A stretch of 64,000 bases of DNA from Chloroflexaceae bacterium (lineage in GTDB: Bacteria > Chloroflexota > Chloroflexia > Chloroflexales > Chloroflexaceae). The stretch is from the NCBI GenBank assembly GCA_025057155.1, contig JANWYD010000004.1, positions 232,739 to 296,738 on the forward strand, given 5' to 3'. Below are positions 1 through 12,606 of the stretch, in pieces; the first letter of the stretch is position 1, and the number at the start of each line of letters is the position of its first letter. Below the pieces are notes generated by a model that was given only the letters and a program-made list of their open reading frames with translations, searched no databases and was not told the DNA's origin. The translations under genes were made by a program, and so were the position numbers.

Positions 1-407
1 AGCTGCTTGCCGACCTGCTTATCGCCATCACCGACGAGCAGGGGTTGACCGCCTCCGGCGAGGCGCCGCCCACCCTGATCGCCCTTGACCTGCGCGACCC
101 CGACCTGCGCGAGCATCTTGCCGCCTGCGACCTGCTGGTCAACGCTACGGCCCTCGGCTGGCACGAGGGAGAGACGCCCCTGCCCGATCCCCCGGTCGGG
201 CCGCATACTCTGGTCTACGACATGGTCTACCGCCCCACGCGCCTGCTGCGCGAGGCCGCGGCGCGCGGCGCCGCCACCCGCGATGGCCTGGGCATGCTGC
301 TGCACCAGGGCGCCCTGGCCTTCACCCGCTGGACCGGGCGCCCGGCCCCCCTCGCCGTGATGCGCGCTGCGTTGCAAGAGTTGCAAGAGAACAAAGGCCA
401 GGGATGA
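1..407 (+). CDS. aroE: shikimate dehydrogenase, C-terminal part (5' end outside window)
   Basis: Frame is open from base 3 to the TGA at 405-407, giving about 134 C-terminal residues. It shows the family's DLLVNAT-LGW segment (usually NATPLGM), the YDMVYRPT block and the closing DGLGMLLHQGALAFTRWTG segment, where the Gln of MLLHQ is the conserved substrate-contact residue. The enzyme reduces 3-dehydroshikimate with NADPH in the cytoplasmic aromatic amino acid pathway. The N-terminal substrate domain and most of the NADPH fold lie upstream of the window. The next gene starts 42 bp downstream on the same strand, so co-transcription is possible. Confidence 0.93.
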   Translation, partial: LLADLLIAITDEQGLTASGEAPPTLIALDLRDPDLREHLAACDLLVNATALGWHEGETPLPDPPVGPHTLVYDMVYRPTRLLREAAARGAATRDGLGMLLHQGALAFTRWTGRPAPLAVMRAALQELQENKGQG

Positions 408-449
408 GAACCAGGAGGCAATGTCCATCACACAGGAGCGCGGCGTTCT

Positions 450-1655
450 GTGGACCTGGAGATGTTTGACTGGCTCCGTTCGCCGCAGGCCGAGGCGTTA
501 TTGGCGGAACTTGCCGCTCGCCCGCTGCGCGAAGGTGACATGCTGCGCGAGATGGAGTGGTTACGCCGGCATGTTCCTCTGGAACAGGCCCGCGCCATAC
601 TGGAACTGGCCCGATTGCGACGCCGGGCTGTTGCGAAGTTCCCTGCCGCCGAGCGGCTCTACTTCACTCGCGACGCGCTGGAGCAGGCCAGCGCCGCCCC
701 GGTAGCCGCCCATCGCGCCGCGCGGCTGGCGCGCTGTGGTCATATCGCTGATCTGGGCTGCGGCATCGGAGGCGACACGCTGGCGCTGGCGGCGGCTGGC
801 GCGCGAGTGACCGCGGTGGAGCGCGACCCGCTGCGCCTGGCTATGGCTCGCGCCAACGCCGAGGCCCTCGGCCTCGGTGAGCGGATTGACTGGCGCCTGT
901 CCGATCTGGGCGCCGAAGATCCGCCCCTGGCCGATGCGCTCTTCAGCGATCCGGGACGGCGTGCGGGGGGGCGGCGGCGCTTTGACGTCGAGAGCTATGA
1001 CCCTCCTCTGAGCCGGGTGCTGGCATGGCAGGATCACAACCCCGCACTGGTGGTGAAGGTCGCGCCGGGCATCGATCTTGCCGCCTTGCCCGCCGACGTC
1101 GAGGTAGAGTTTGTATCGCTCGACGGCGAATTGAAGGAGGCGGTGATCTGGTGCGGGCCGCTGGCGCGGGCGGCGCGGCGGGCCAGCGTATTACGTGCCG
1201 GGGCGAACGGCGAGGTCGCCACCCATACTCTCTGGACCGGGCACGGCACAGCCCGCCTGACCGCGCCGCTGGTTGAGCCGGACGCCTTTCTCTACGAACC
1301 CGACCCGGCGGTGATCCGCGCCGGGCTGGTTGCCGATCTGGCCCTCCAGATCGGCGCGGCGCAGCTTGACCCGACGATCGCCTACCTGACGGCGCCGACC
1401 TGCATAGCCACGCCCTTTGCCCGGGCGTGGCCAGTACTGGAATGGTTTCCCTTCAGTCTGAAGCGCCTGCGGGCGCGGCTGCGCGAACTCCGGGCCGGCC
1501 CGGTCACGGTGAAGAAGCGCGGTTCGCCGCTCAACAGCGATGCGCTGTCGCGCCAGCTCAGCGGCGCCGGGGCGCGCCCCCTTGTCGTGGCGCTCACTCA
1601 GGTGCGGGGACGCCCTGCGGCGCTGATCTGCGATGCGCCTATACCTCTGCGATAG
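450..1655 (+). CDS. class I SAM-dependent methyltransferase with THUMP-like C-terminal domain
   Basis: 401 residues. Start is GTG 450, chosen because AGGAG lies at 434-438; an in-frame ATG at 462 is the alternative. After a helical N-terminal region (about 1-95), the SAM-binding motif I reads LGCGIGGDTLALA, followed by an acidic loop end (AVERDP), which is the standard Rossmann methyltransferase layout. A motif IV-like stretch (ALFSDPGRR) replaces the usual DPP(F/Y). The C-terminal third contains FPFSLKRLRARLRELRAG-type basic sequence typical of the THUMP-like domain joined to this methyltransferase family. The substrate is unknown; nucleic acid is my inference from the THUMP-like part and basic C-terminus. 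Confidence 0.8.
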   Translation: MDLEMFDWLRSPQAEALLAELAARPLREGDMLREMEWLRRHVPLEQARAILELARLRRRAVAKFPAAERLYFTRDALEQASAAPVAAHRAARLARCGHIADLGCGIGGDTLALAAAGARVTAVERDPLRLAMARANAEALGLGERIDWRLSDLGAEDPPLADALFSDPGRRAGGRRRFDVESYDPPLSRVLAWQDHNPALVVKVAPGIDLAALPADVEVEFVSLDGELKEAVIWCGPLARAARRASVLRAGANGEVATHTLWTGHGTARLTAPLVEPDAFLYEPDPAVIRAGLVADLALQIGAAQLDPTIAYLTAPTCIATPFARAWPVLEWFPFSLKRLRARLRELRAGPVTVKKRGSPLNSDALSRQLSGAGARPLVVALTQVRGRPAALICDAPIPLR

Positions 1656-1905
1656 AAATTCAACGCGCTATTCGACGAGGAGGGGCTGGGAAGGCTGTGC
1701 TCTCCCGGCGATTCTTTTCTCCGACCGTGCGTGTAAGAGACAGGGCCGATGCGCCGAATCATCTCCAGCAGCGGGGGATCAGGGCAGTTGCGCGGCCCCT
1801 GCTACCGTGGTTTGTTCGTTGCCAACGGACAAACCGGGGTTTGGAGTTTGTCCCCGGACGTTGCATCAGCCCCAGGAAGCGGCCAGTGCGCCATCGATGC
1901 ACATG

Positions 1906-1914
1906 TGGTACAGT
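1906..1914 (+). promoter_or_regulatory. extended -10 element for the MFS gene; transcript probably leaderless
   Basis: TGG-TACAGT: the hexamer ends at 1914, so a start at about +7 lands on the ATG at 1921. No -35 hexamer resembling TTGACA is present 17 nt upstream and no Shine-Dalgarno precedes the ATG. Confidence 0.45.
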
Positions 1915-1920
1915 AGAGCA

Positions 1921-3195
1921 ATGTTGGACCAGTCAAGTATCAGTATACACAGCGGACACCCGGATATGGACAGGCCCGTTGCGTGCCGGCGGCGCGGGCT
2001 GATCGCCCTGATGGCGATAACCTTCTTGATGTACGCGGGATTCTTCATGGTCATCCCGCTCGTGTCCGTCCATTACATCGAGCGCCTGGGCTTTGCAGCG
2101 ACGCTGGTGGGCGTGGCGCTGGCCGTGCGGCAGTTATTGCAACAGGGCGGCACGCTGGTCGGAGGCGTGCTGGCAGATCGCTTCGGGGCGCGGCGGCTGA
2201 TTGGCGTGGGGGTGCTGGTGCGGGCAACGGGTTTCATCAGCCTCGCCTGGGCAACCTCGCCGGTGTTACTCTTCGTCGCTATGATCCTCTCGGCGCTTGG
2301 CGGCGCGCTGTTCGAGTCGCCGAGCCGGGCGGCAGTCGCGGCGCTGACGCACGAGGCCGAGCGGGCGCGTTTCTATTCCGTTATCGGCGTGATAAGCGGC
2401 CTGGGCATGACCCTCGGCCCCCTGACGGGGGCGCTGCTGCTGCGGTTCAACTTTCAGGCGGTGGCGCTTGGCGCGGCGGCCTGTTTTGGGCTGGTCTTTC
2501 TGATTGTGTGCCTGCTACTGCCACCGGTTCGAGTAGCAGACGAGCGGCTATCCCTTGGTTCCGGGCTGAACCTGGTACGGCGCGATCGCGCCTTTCTCAC
2601 GTTTACCGGCCTGACGATGGGGTACTGGTTCATGTGGGTGCAGCTGACCCTGAGCCTGCCCCTGGCCGCCGAGCGACTCACGGGCAACCCTGAGACGGTT
2701 GGCCTGGTGTATGCGCTAAACGCCGGGATGACCGTCTTGTTCCAGTACCCGGTGTTGCGCTATGTCGAGCGTTTCCTGCGACCTCTGCCAATCATGATCA
2801 TCGGTATGGCGCTGATGGCGCTGGGGCTCGGCGCGGTAGCGGCTGCCGGCGACATCCGCTTCCTGCTGGGATGTGTGGTCATTTTCACCCTTGGCTTGAT
2901 ACTGGTGGCCCCTACCCAGCAAAGTATCACGGCGTCCCTGGCCAATCCTTGCGCCCTGGGATCGTACTTCGGGGTCAATGCCCTGGCGCTGGCCTTTGGA
3001 GGCGCGCTGGGCAGCCTGGCGGGGGGAACGTTGACCGACGCCGCGCAACGGGTTGGGCAGCCGGCTTTGCCATGGTTGACCTTTGCCCTGCTGGGACTGG
3101 GCAGCGCCATCGGCATGGCAATGCTCGCGGAGCACTTGCAGCGTCGCCATTCGACCGCCCATCTGGTCATCGCCATCCAGCCAGAACGTCCGTAG
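1921..3195 (+). CDS. MFS transporter, MdtH-like multidrug exporter
   Basis: 424 residues. An in-frame opening extends back to 1633 but overlaps the methyltransferase gene, and the first membrane helix begins only after the ATG at 1921; an ATG at 1966 is the alternative. About 12 hydrophobic segments are visible. The first loop contains the MFS motif A region (LADRFGARRLIGVGVLVRA), preceded by the VRQLLQQG stretch typical of the MdtH branch. The C-terminal half retains the GSYFGVNALALAFGG helix and a final LPWLTFALLGLG helix, also as in MdtH. It should sit in the cytoplasmic membrane and export drugs or metabolites by proton antiport; the substrate cannot be read from sequence. Confidence 0.82.
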   Translation: MLDQSSISIHSGHPDMDRPVACRRRGLIALMAITFLMYAGFFMVIPLVSVHYIERLGFAATLVGVALAVRQLLQQGGTLVGGVLADRFGARRLIGVGVLVRATGFISLAWATSPVLLFVAMILSALGGALFESPSRAAVAALTHEAERARFYSVIGVISGLGMTLGPLTGALLLRFNFQAVALGAAACFGLVFLIVCLLLPPVRVADERLSLGSGLNLVRRDRAFLTFTGLTMGYWFMWVQLTLSLPLAAERLTGNPETVGLVYALNAGMTVLFQYPVLRYVERFLRPLPIMIIGMALMALGLGAVAAAGDIRFLLGCVVIFTLGLILVAPTQQSITASLANPCALGSYFGVNALALAFGGALGSLAGGTLTDAAQRVGQPALPWLTFALLGLGSAIGMAMLAEHLQRRHSTAHLVIAIQPERP

Positions 3196-3283
3196 CGCAA
3201 CCCGGCGTATCAGGAGCGCTCCAGCCCCGTCTGACAGGCCGACCGGGGTTCCTTGCTGACGCTGCAGATGCGCACAACTGGTT

Positions 3284-3373
3284 CTGTGGAGATGCGGAGG
3301 TATAGAAGTGTGGAGTTGTACTTCAACCTGGCACCTGTCTGGCCTTCACCTCTACGCCTCCACGCCTCCACAG
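3284..3373. repeat. imperfect inverted repeat, GGAGGTGTAGAG family
   Basis: Left arm 3284-3310 (CTGTGGAG...) and right arm 3347-3373 (...CTCCACAG) are about 27 bp long with roughly 21 matching positions, separated by about 36 nt. A related unit lies at 38445-38552 and a partial one at 42415-42451. Confidence 0.6.
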
Positions 3374-3456
3374 ACCAGATATGGGAGGCAGGTAAAGCAA
3401 GGCTTACGCCGGAAGCCAGGGTTCAGAACAGAACTTACTCTGCGAAGGAGCCAGCC

Positions 3457-4386
3457 ATGCCCGCACCAAACAACCGCTATGCCTTTTTCAACGGCGCGAT
3501 TGTCCCTATCGAGCAGGCCAGTGTCAGCGTAATGACGCACGCGCTGAACTACGGCACGGGTTGTTTCGAGGGCATTCGCGGCTACTGGGTTCCGGAAGAG
3601 GAACAGTTGCTGGTCTTTCAGTTGCGCGCCCACATGGATCGCCTGCGGCGTTCATGCCACATCCTGTACATGCGCCTGCCCTACAGCGTGGACGAGTTGT
3701 GCGCGATCTGCGTCGAATTGCTCCGCCGCGAAGGCTTTCGCGAAGATGTGTATATTCGCCCGCTGGTGTACAAGAGCGATCCGGCCATCGCCGTACAGAT
3801 GAATGGCCTGACCGACTCCTTCTCGCTCTTCGCCGTTGGCTTCGGCCAGTATATCGCCAGCCCGACAGTGCGGGCGTGCATTTCGTCATGGCGGCGGATT
3901 GACGACAACATCATCCCCTCGCGGGCCAAGGCCTGCGGTGCGTACCTCAACTCGGCGCTGGCGAAAACCGAGGCGTTGCTGAACGGCTACGATGAGGCGA
4001 TTGTACTGGGCGGCGACGGGCAGGTTTCCGAGGCCAGCGCGGCAAACCTCTTCATCGTGCGTGGCGGGGCGCTGATCACCCCGCCCCTTACCAGCGATGT
4101 GCTGGAGGGTATTACCCGGCAGGTAGTGGTGCAACTGGCCCGCGACGAACTGGGCCTGAGCGTAGTTGAGCGACCGATTGACCGCACCGAGCTGTACGTT
4201 GCCGACGAGGCCTTCTTCTGCGGAACGGGGGTCGAGATCAAGCCGATTGTGGAGATTGACCGGCGGATGATCGGCGATGGCCAGGTCGGGCCAATCAGCG
4301 GCGAACTGGCGCGCCTCTACGCCCGGGTGGTGCGGGGGCAGGTTCCGGCGTACCGCCACTGGTGCACGCCGGTGTACGAGAAGTAA
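3457..4386 (+). CDS. ilvE: branched-chain amino acid aminotransferase
   Basis: 309 residues, class IV PLP transaminase. The start ATG 3457 has GAAGGAG at 3444-3450; the opening that reaches back to 3253 runs through the inverted repeat and is not coding. Diagnostic segments: FFNGAIVPIEQASVSV near the N-terminus, the LNYGTGCFEGIRGY block that binds the substrate side chain, RAKACGAYLNS with the PLP lysine near residue 158, and the VSEASAANLFIV phosphate-binding block. It catalyses the last step of Leu, Ile and Val synthesis, and the first of their breakdown, in the cytoplasm. It stands alone, with no other ilv genes nearby, and converges on ssb. Confidence 0.93.
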   Translation: MPAPNNRYAFFNGAIVPIEQASVSVMTHALNYGTGCFEGIRGYWVPEEEQLLVFQLRAHMDRLRRSCHILYMRLPYSVDELCAICVELLRREGFREDVYIRPLVYKSDPAIAVQMNGLTDSFSLFAVGFGQYIASPTVRACISSWRRIDDNIIPSRAKACGAYLNSALAKTEALLNGYDEAIVLGGDGQVSEASAANLFIVRGGALITPPLTSDVLEGITRQVVVQLARDELGLSVVERPIDRTELYVADEAFFCGTGVEIKPIVEIDRRMIGDGQVGPISGELARLYARVVRGQVPAYRHWCTPVYEK

Positions 4387-4428
4387 ACCAGCTGCCTGTG
4401 CATGCTCGGCGGCAAGGCTGAGCGCTCA

Positions 4429-4455
4429 CGGCTGGGGAACCCGGTTCCCCGGCCG
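4429..4455. terminator. near-perfect hairpin between converging ilvE and ssb
   Basis: CGGCTGGGGAACC (4429-4441) faces GGTTCCCCGGCCG (4443-4455) with one mismatch. It lies 43 bp after ilvE and 71 bp after ssb (minus), so it could end both. There is no T-run. It contains the core of the GGAAACC/GGTTTCC repeat family described in the findings. Confidence 0.55.
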
Positions 4456-4525
4456 TAATGGAAAGAAGGGGCGCGAGGAGCATACCCCTCCCCGCGCCTT
4501 TCCGGGAATACTGACGCGCTATCCC

Positions 4526-5071
4526 TCAAAATGGAATATCGTCGTCGTTCTCGATCGGCTGGGGCTGATTGCGGGCAGCCGGCCGCGCTGCAGGACGCGT
4601 GGAGGCGCCTGAGGGGCGCTCAACTGTGTTGCCGCCGGGGGCAGCAGCGGGAGCGCGGCGTGAGGGGGCGGGCGGAGGAGCGTCCTCTTCCGGTTCCTCG
4701 ACCTGGAGCAGCGCCTCGGGCGCAGGGCCGCGTTCACCACGGCTGGAGAGGATGATCATATCCTGGGCCACCACCTCGGTGATGTAGCGATCCTGTCCGT
4801 CCCGGTCGGTCCACTTGCGGGTTTGCAGCCGGCCCTCGACGTAGACGCGCGTACCCTTGGTGAGATAGGTGTTGCAGATCTCGCCGAGTTTATCCCAGGC
4901 GACGATGCGGAACCACTCTGTATCTTCGCGGGTGCCGCCGTCGCGATCCTTCCAGGTGCGATTACTGGCGACGCGGAACGTTGTGACCGCGCTGCCCTGC
5001 GCCGTGTAGCGCATCTCCGGGTCGGCTCCGAGATGCCCGGTGAGCTGTACTTTGTTCAGATCCTTCGCCAT
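4526..5071 (-). CDS. ssb: single-stranded DNA-binding protein
   Basis: 181 residues. Start is the ATG at 5071, preceded by a strong AGGAGG; the longer opening to 5149 overlaps the promoter. The OB-fold occupies about residues 1-110 (LNKVQLTGHLGADPEMRYT, WFRIVAWDKLGEICN, YVEGRLQTRKW, all canonical for bacterial SSB). A Pro/Ala-rich flexible linker follows, and the chain ends in the acidic tip DDDIPF that recruits RecO, RecQ, PriA and polymerase subunits. It protects ssDNA in replication and repair. The gene is monocistronic here, away from its common partners rpsF and rpsR. Confidence 0.96.
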   Translation of the reverse strand: MAKDLNKVQLTGHLGADPEMRYTAQGSAVTTFRVASNRTWKDRDGGTREDTEWFRIVAWDKLGEICNTYLTKGTRVYVEGRLQTRKWTDRDGQDRYITEVVAQDMIILSSRGERGPAPEALLQVEEPEEDAPPPAPSRRAPAAAPGGNTVERPSGASTRPAARPAARNQPQPIENDDDIPF

Positions 5072-5148
5072 GGACGACCTCCTCGTAACACGTAGACACT
5101 CGCCCCGACACGTACCGAGCGACCGAGTGAATCGAACTAGTGTTCGCA

Positions 5149-5177
5149 ACTATAACACGAAAACTTGTGCGCGTCAA
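5149..5177 (-). promoter_or_regulatory. sigma-70-type promoter of ssb
   Basis: On the minus strand TTGACG (5172-5177), exactly 17 nt, then TATAGT (5149-5154). Transcription would start near 5142, giving a leader of about 70 nt before the ATG at 5071. Confidence 0.82.
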
Positions 5178-5193
5178 GAGGCGCCGTCAGCGG

Positions 5194-5472
5194 CTAGGAC
5201 AGGCCAATGTCGTAGCCTGCCTCGAGATCGCGCCGGGCGAAGCGGCGAAAGGCCAGCACCGTTCGTGTGCTGGTGACGCCGGGTATGCGGGCAATCCCTC
5301 CGGGCACGGCCTCGTCAAGCGATTCGTAGGCCGTTACGCGCAAGACAGCGATGATGTCCACGTCCCCGGTGACGGAGTACACCTCGGCGACGTGCGGCAG
5401 TTCGGCCACGGCCTGCGCTACCTCGCTGATGTGCTGCGCTTCGCAGCGGATCATCACAAATGCGGTGACCAT
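5194..5472 (-). CDS. stand-alone Lrp/AsnC ligand-binding (RAM) domain protein
   Basis: 92 residues. Start ATG 5472 with a GAGGAA-type site just upstream; the much longer opening in this frame runs antisense-out-of-frame through the neighbouring membrane protein gene and is not coding. The whole chain is one alpha-beta RAM domain: AFVMIRCEAQHISEVAQAVA, then the V-GDVDIIA strand with the conserved Gly-Asp-x-Asp, then IARIPGVTSTRT. No helix-turn-helix is present, so it cannot bind DNA like Lrp. Such proteins are thought to bind amino acids and may co-assemble with full-length Lrp members. It ends 45 bp before the ssb promoter and is probably its own unit. Confidence 0.85.
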   Translation of the reverse strand: MVTAFVMIRCEAQHISEVAQAVAELPHVAEVYSVTGDVDIIAVLRVTAYESLDEAVPGGIARIPGVTSTRTVLAFRRFARRDLEAGYDIGLS

Positions 5473-5612
5473 CGGGTTCCTCGTTCTGTGCGATGAATGC
5501 CAATACAACACGGATCTGCGCCTCGCCGGAAGGGGTGGGGCGGGCCGCACCCGCTCGGAAACAACCTGCTGCATTTCCGCTGGCGCGCGGCGCAACCGCG
5601 CGCCGACCGGCG

Positions 5613-7700
5613 TCAAAACGGCTCCGGCGGACGGACGCGCCAGAGCATCGGGGCGATCCAGAACCAGGCGGTGTTGGCCAGGGTAAAGGCGCCCATCAGC
5701 GTGACCAGCAGGCGCGCCGGCCATCCGCGACGCCACAGGTCCTCCACGGCCAGCGCCGCGCCCAGGGCCACCACCCAGGCAATGAACATCAGCCAGCGGG
5801 GACTGTTGGTGACGCCAGCGATGAATGGGAACACGGCGAAGACCAGGGCCACGGCGAGGCTGCCCAGGGCCAGCCAGAGCACCGCTCGTCGCGGGCCGAA
5901 CCCCGTCGTGTCGCTCTGAGCGAGACGCCACAGCCGCCAGATGCCCCAGGGCATGAGCAGCAGCGGAAAGAGGCCGAAGTGGATGATGAAGCCGTTGCGC
6001 CACAGGTTCTGCCACATTAGCGCCCGATTTGCCGGTTCGCGCCCCGCCACGGCGGCCAACCCGCCCTCGCGGGCGGTTTGCCACTGGTTCAGAAACATCG
6101 GCGTGTAGGCGCTGTAGAAGAAGATTATCGCCAGCGCCCCGGCCCCGGCGACCGCCAGCGTCAGGGGCCAGCGCACGGAGCGCGCCCGGTTCGCGCGCCG
6201 GCTTGCGGCCCAGATCGCCAGCGTCAGCCCTATGACCAGGAGCGCGGTGTTGATCAAAAAGCCAAAGTGGCCGAGGAAGACCACGCTCAACAGCAAACCT
6301 ATGCCCAGCGTCCACCGATGCCGCGCGGGCGGCGCCTCGCTCTGCCAGGAGGTCAGCGCCAGCGCCAGGGCGGCAATCAGCAGCAGATGGAAGAACTGGG
6401 TGTAAATGTGGGTCATGAAGGCCCACCAGGCGGTCATGAAAGTGGCGGCGGTGAAAACGTAGATCCCGGCAGCCAGCAGCGCCGTGCGTTGCCCCGTGAC
6501 GCGGGTCGCAATGACGTAGACTATCGCCGCGCTCAGAGCGTCGGCGAGGGCGGCGCCGAGTTGCAGCAGCGTGCGCGGAGGCAGTCCAATCAGCGTCAGT
6601 GGCGCGACGATGGTGTAGGGGCCCGGCGGGTAGGGAAAGTCAACGCCCCGGTTCCTGGAGACGATGAAGATCAGCCCCCAGACCATATCGTTGAAGCGAT
6701 TGTGATGGAAGCCGATATCGCCGTGCATGCTGTCGGGGTACAGCCGTCCGCCGTAGCGCAGGGCGAAGCTCAGGACAATAAACAACGTCAGCCAGCTCAG
6801 GCTCACTGCGTCCATGGGCGCGTCGGCGCGTCTGGCCAGGCAGGGCAGGGCGCGTCGCACGGTGACGGCCAGAGGATAGGCCAGCGCACAGGCGATCAGC
6901 GCCGCTCCGGCACCGAAGGCCCAGCGCGGCGGGTCAAGCAGCGCTGCCAGGGCCAGCAGCCCGCCCAGCACACCAACGGCCAGAAAGGTATGGCCGGGTG
7001 GCACTCCCCTCACCCGGTCAGGCATCGGGTAGGGCGCTCCCAGGGCGTGACGCACGCTCATCCATGCCAGCGCTGTTGCGATGAGCCAGAGGACTGACGG
7101 CGCCCAGGCAGGTGCAACGAGGCCTGCCGGCAGCGCCGTGACCGTGACCAGCCCCAGGGGTGCGCCAAGGTTCCGGGGATCATCAGGCGGGCTGAAGGTC
7201 GGGCTGTACAGGGTCAAATGGAGTGTCCCGTCGGGGAGGGTTGCCGGAGGCACGATCAGCCAGTAGCGGCCCCCGGCGGGGCGCAAAGGCAGCGTGGCCA
7301 ACGTCTGGCCGCCGGTGAAAACGGTCACCTCCCGCGGTCCGGGCGGAGCCGCGACCGGCAGCAGCCTCAGCGATACCAGCAGACCCCGCCGTCCCACTCC
7401 CGGCACCTCGATGGTGGACTGTCCGGTCGTCCAGCGGAAGGCGCCATAGTCGCCGCGCTCGGCGCCGTTGAATCCGCGCAGGAAGGGCAGGTCGCTCCCA
7501 ACGCCTTCTTCATGACCGGCGGCAATGCGGTAGTGGAACGGCAGGTGGGGAACCAGGAGAAATACGAATGTCAGCGCCGCAAGGACGACGCCCAGGTACG
7601 GGTGCAGGAGACCGAGCGCCTCGGCGCGCAGCCGGGCCAGGACAGCGCTGCCGGCAGATGGGGCGGCGGCTCGGGGCGGTGCGATCTTTGGCATGCCCAT
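5613..7700 (-). CDS. polytopic membrane protein of unknown function, possibly glycosyltransferase-like (GT-C fold)
   Basis: 695 residues. After a short N-terminal segment and one helix (about 35-55), there is a periplasmic beta-rich region of about 150 residues (GQSTIEVPGVGRRGLLVSLR and following). Roughly a dozen hydrophobic helices then fill the remainder, including FIVLSFALRYGGRLYPDSMHGD with acidic residues in the first loop after a helix. That topology and the Asp in an early extracytoplasmic loop are reminiscent of GT-C lipid-linked-sugar transferases (PMT/ArnT group), but no decisive motif is visible. The protein begins ATG 7700 directly after a TATAAT element, with no room for a Shine-Dalgarno site. 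Confidence 0.7.
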   Translation of the reverse strand: MGMPKIAPPRAAAPSAGSAVLARLRAEALGLLHPYLGVVLAALTFVFLLVPHLPFHYRIAAGHEEGVGSDLPFLRGFNGAERGDYGAFRWTTGQSTIEVPGVGRRGLLVSLRLLPVAAPPGPREVTVFTGGQTLATLPLRPAGGRYWLIVPPATLPDGTLHLTLYSPTFSPPDDPRNLGAPLGLVTVTALPAGLVAPAWAPSVLWLIATALAWMSVRHALGAPYPMPDRVRGVPPGHTFLAVGVLGGLLALAALLDPPRWAFGAGAALIACALAYPLAVTVRRALPCLARRADAPMDAVSLSWLTLFIVLSFALRYGGRLYPDSMHGDIGFHHNRFNDMVWGLIFIVSRNRGVDFPYPPGPYTIVAPLTLIGLPPRTLLQLGAALADALSAAIVYVIATRVTGQRTALLAAGIYVFTAATFMTAWWAFMTHIYTQFFHLLLIAALALALTSWQSEAPPARHRWTLGIGLLLSVVFLGHFGFLINTALLVIGLTLAIWAASRRANRARSVRWPLTLAVAGAGALAIIFFYSAYTPMFLNQWQTAREGGLAAVAGREPANRALMWQNLWRNGFIIHFGLFPLLLMPWGIWRLWRLAQSDTTGFGPRRAVLWLALGSLAVALVFAVFPFIAGVTNSPRWLMFIAWVVALGAALAVEDLWRRGWPARLLVTLMGAFTLANTAWFWIAPMLWRVRPPEPF

Positions 7701-7707
7701 AGGGCCG

Positions 7708-7713
7708 ATTATA
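7708..7713 (-). promoter_or_regulatory. -10 element placing transcription start at the ATG (leaderless candidate)
   Basis: A perfect TATAAT on the minus strand is separated from the ATG at 7700 by only 7 nt, so the expected start point coincides with the initiation codon. The -35 position 17 nt upstream (GGCAGG) is poor and overlaps the hairpin at 7725-7751. Confidence 0.5.
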
Positions 7714-7724
7714 CCCTAAATGCC

Positions 7725-7751
7725 GGAGGCCCTGCCCGCGGCAGGGCCTCC
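7725..7751 (-). terminator. GC-rich perfect hairpin downstream of rpoC
   Basis: GGAGGCCCTGCC / GGCAGGGCCTCC with a 3-nt loop (CGC), 62 nt past the rpoC stop codon. There is no T-run after it on the minus strand, so termination may need Rho or the stem alone. Confidence 0.6.
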
Positions 7752-7766
7752 GACGCCCCGACGCTG

Positions 7767-7791
7767 TAGCGCAACCCGGAGGGTTGCGCTA
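7767..7791. repeat. perfect inverted repeat, GCAACC-GGA-GGTTGC family
   Basis: TAGCGCAACCC (7767-7777), loop GGA, GGGTTGCGCTA (7781-7791). It lies between rpoC and the 7725 hairpin. The same core and the same GGA loop recur at 53632-53660. Confidence 0.65.
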
Positions 7792-7812
7792 TGGGGCAGT
7801 CACGACCAGCGA

Positions 7813-12408
<4,596 letters not shown>

Positions 12409-12527
12409 CGGGTCACTCCTCTGGCGGCGGATACGCCGCAAAGCGCGCGCAGCGCCTCGGTGATAGTGCCACGGAGCGTTCCCGGGAAGGCGCAACCTCT
12501 GCCAACCCTCCCGCGCTTACGTCAGGA

Positions 12528-12563
12528 GAGGGTTTGGGAGCACGGTGGCGCTCCCAAACCCTC
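12528..12563 (-). promoter_or_regulatory. perfect 14-bp hairpin between rpoB and rpoC
   Basis: GAGGGTTTGGGAGC (12528-12541) and its exact complement (12550-12563) enclose an 8-nt loop in the 198-bp rpoB-rpoC gap. No T-run follows. It could pause RNA polymerase, be an RNA processing site, or act as a partial terminator that sets the beta to beta' ratio. Confidence 0.6.
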
Positions 12564-12606
12564 CGTTCCGGCAGGGGTCGGGGCGAAGCCCGCTTGCCCC
12601 CTCATT

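Noticed and set aside
1633..1920. N-terminal extension of the MFS transporter
   Set aside because: It overlaps the methyltransferase gene and has no membrane or domain features; the promoter element at 1906-1914 lies within it.
5473..6426. Upstream extension of the Lrp-domain frame to 410 codons
   Set aside because: It overlaps the membrane protein gene out of frame on the same strand; only the last 92 codons match the RAM domain.
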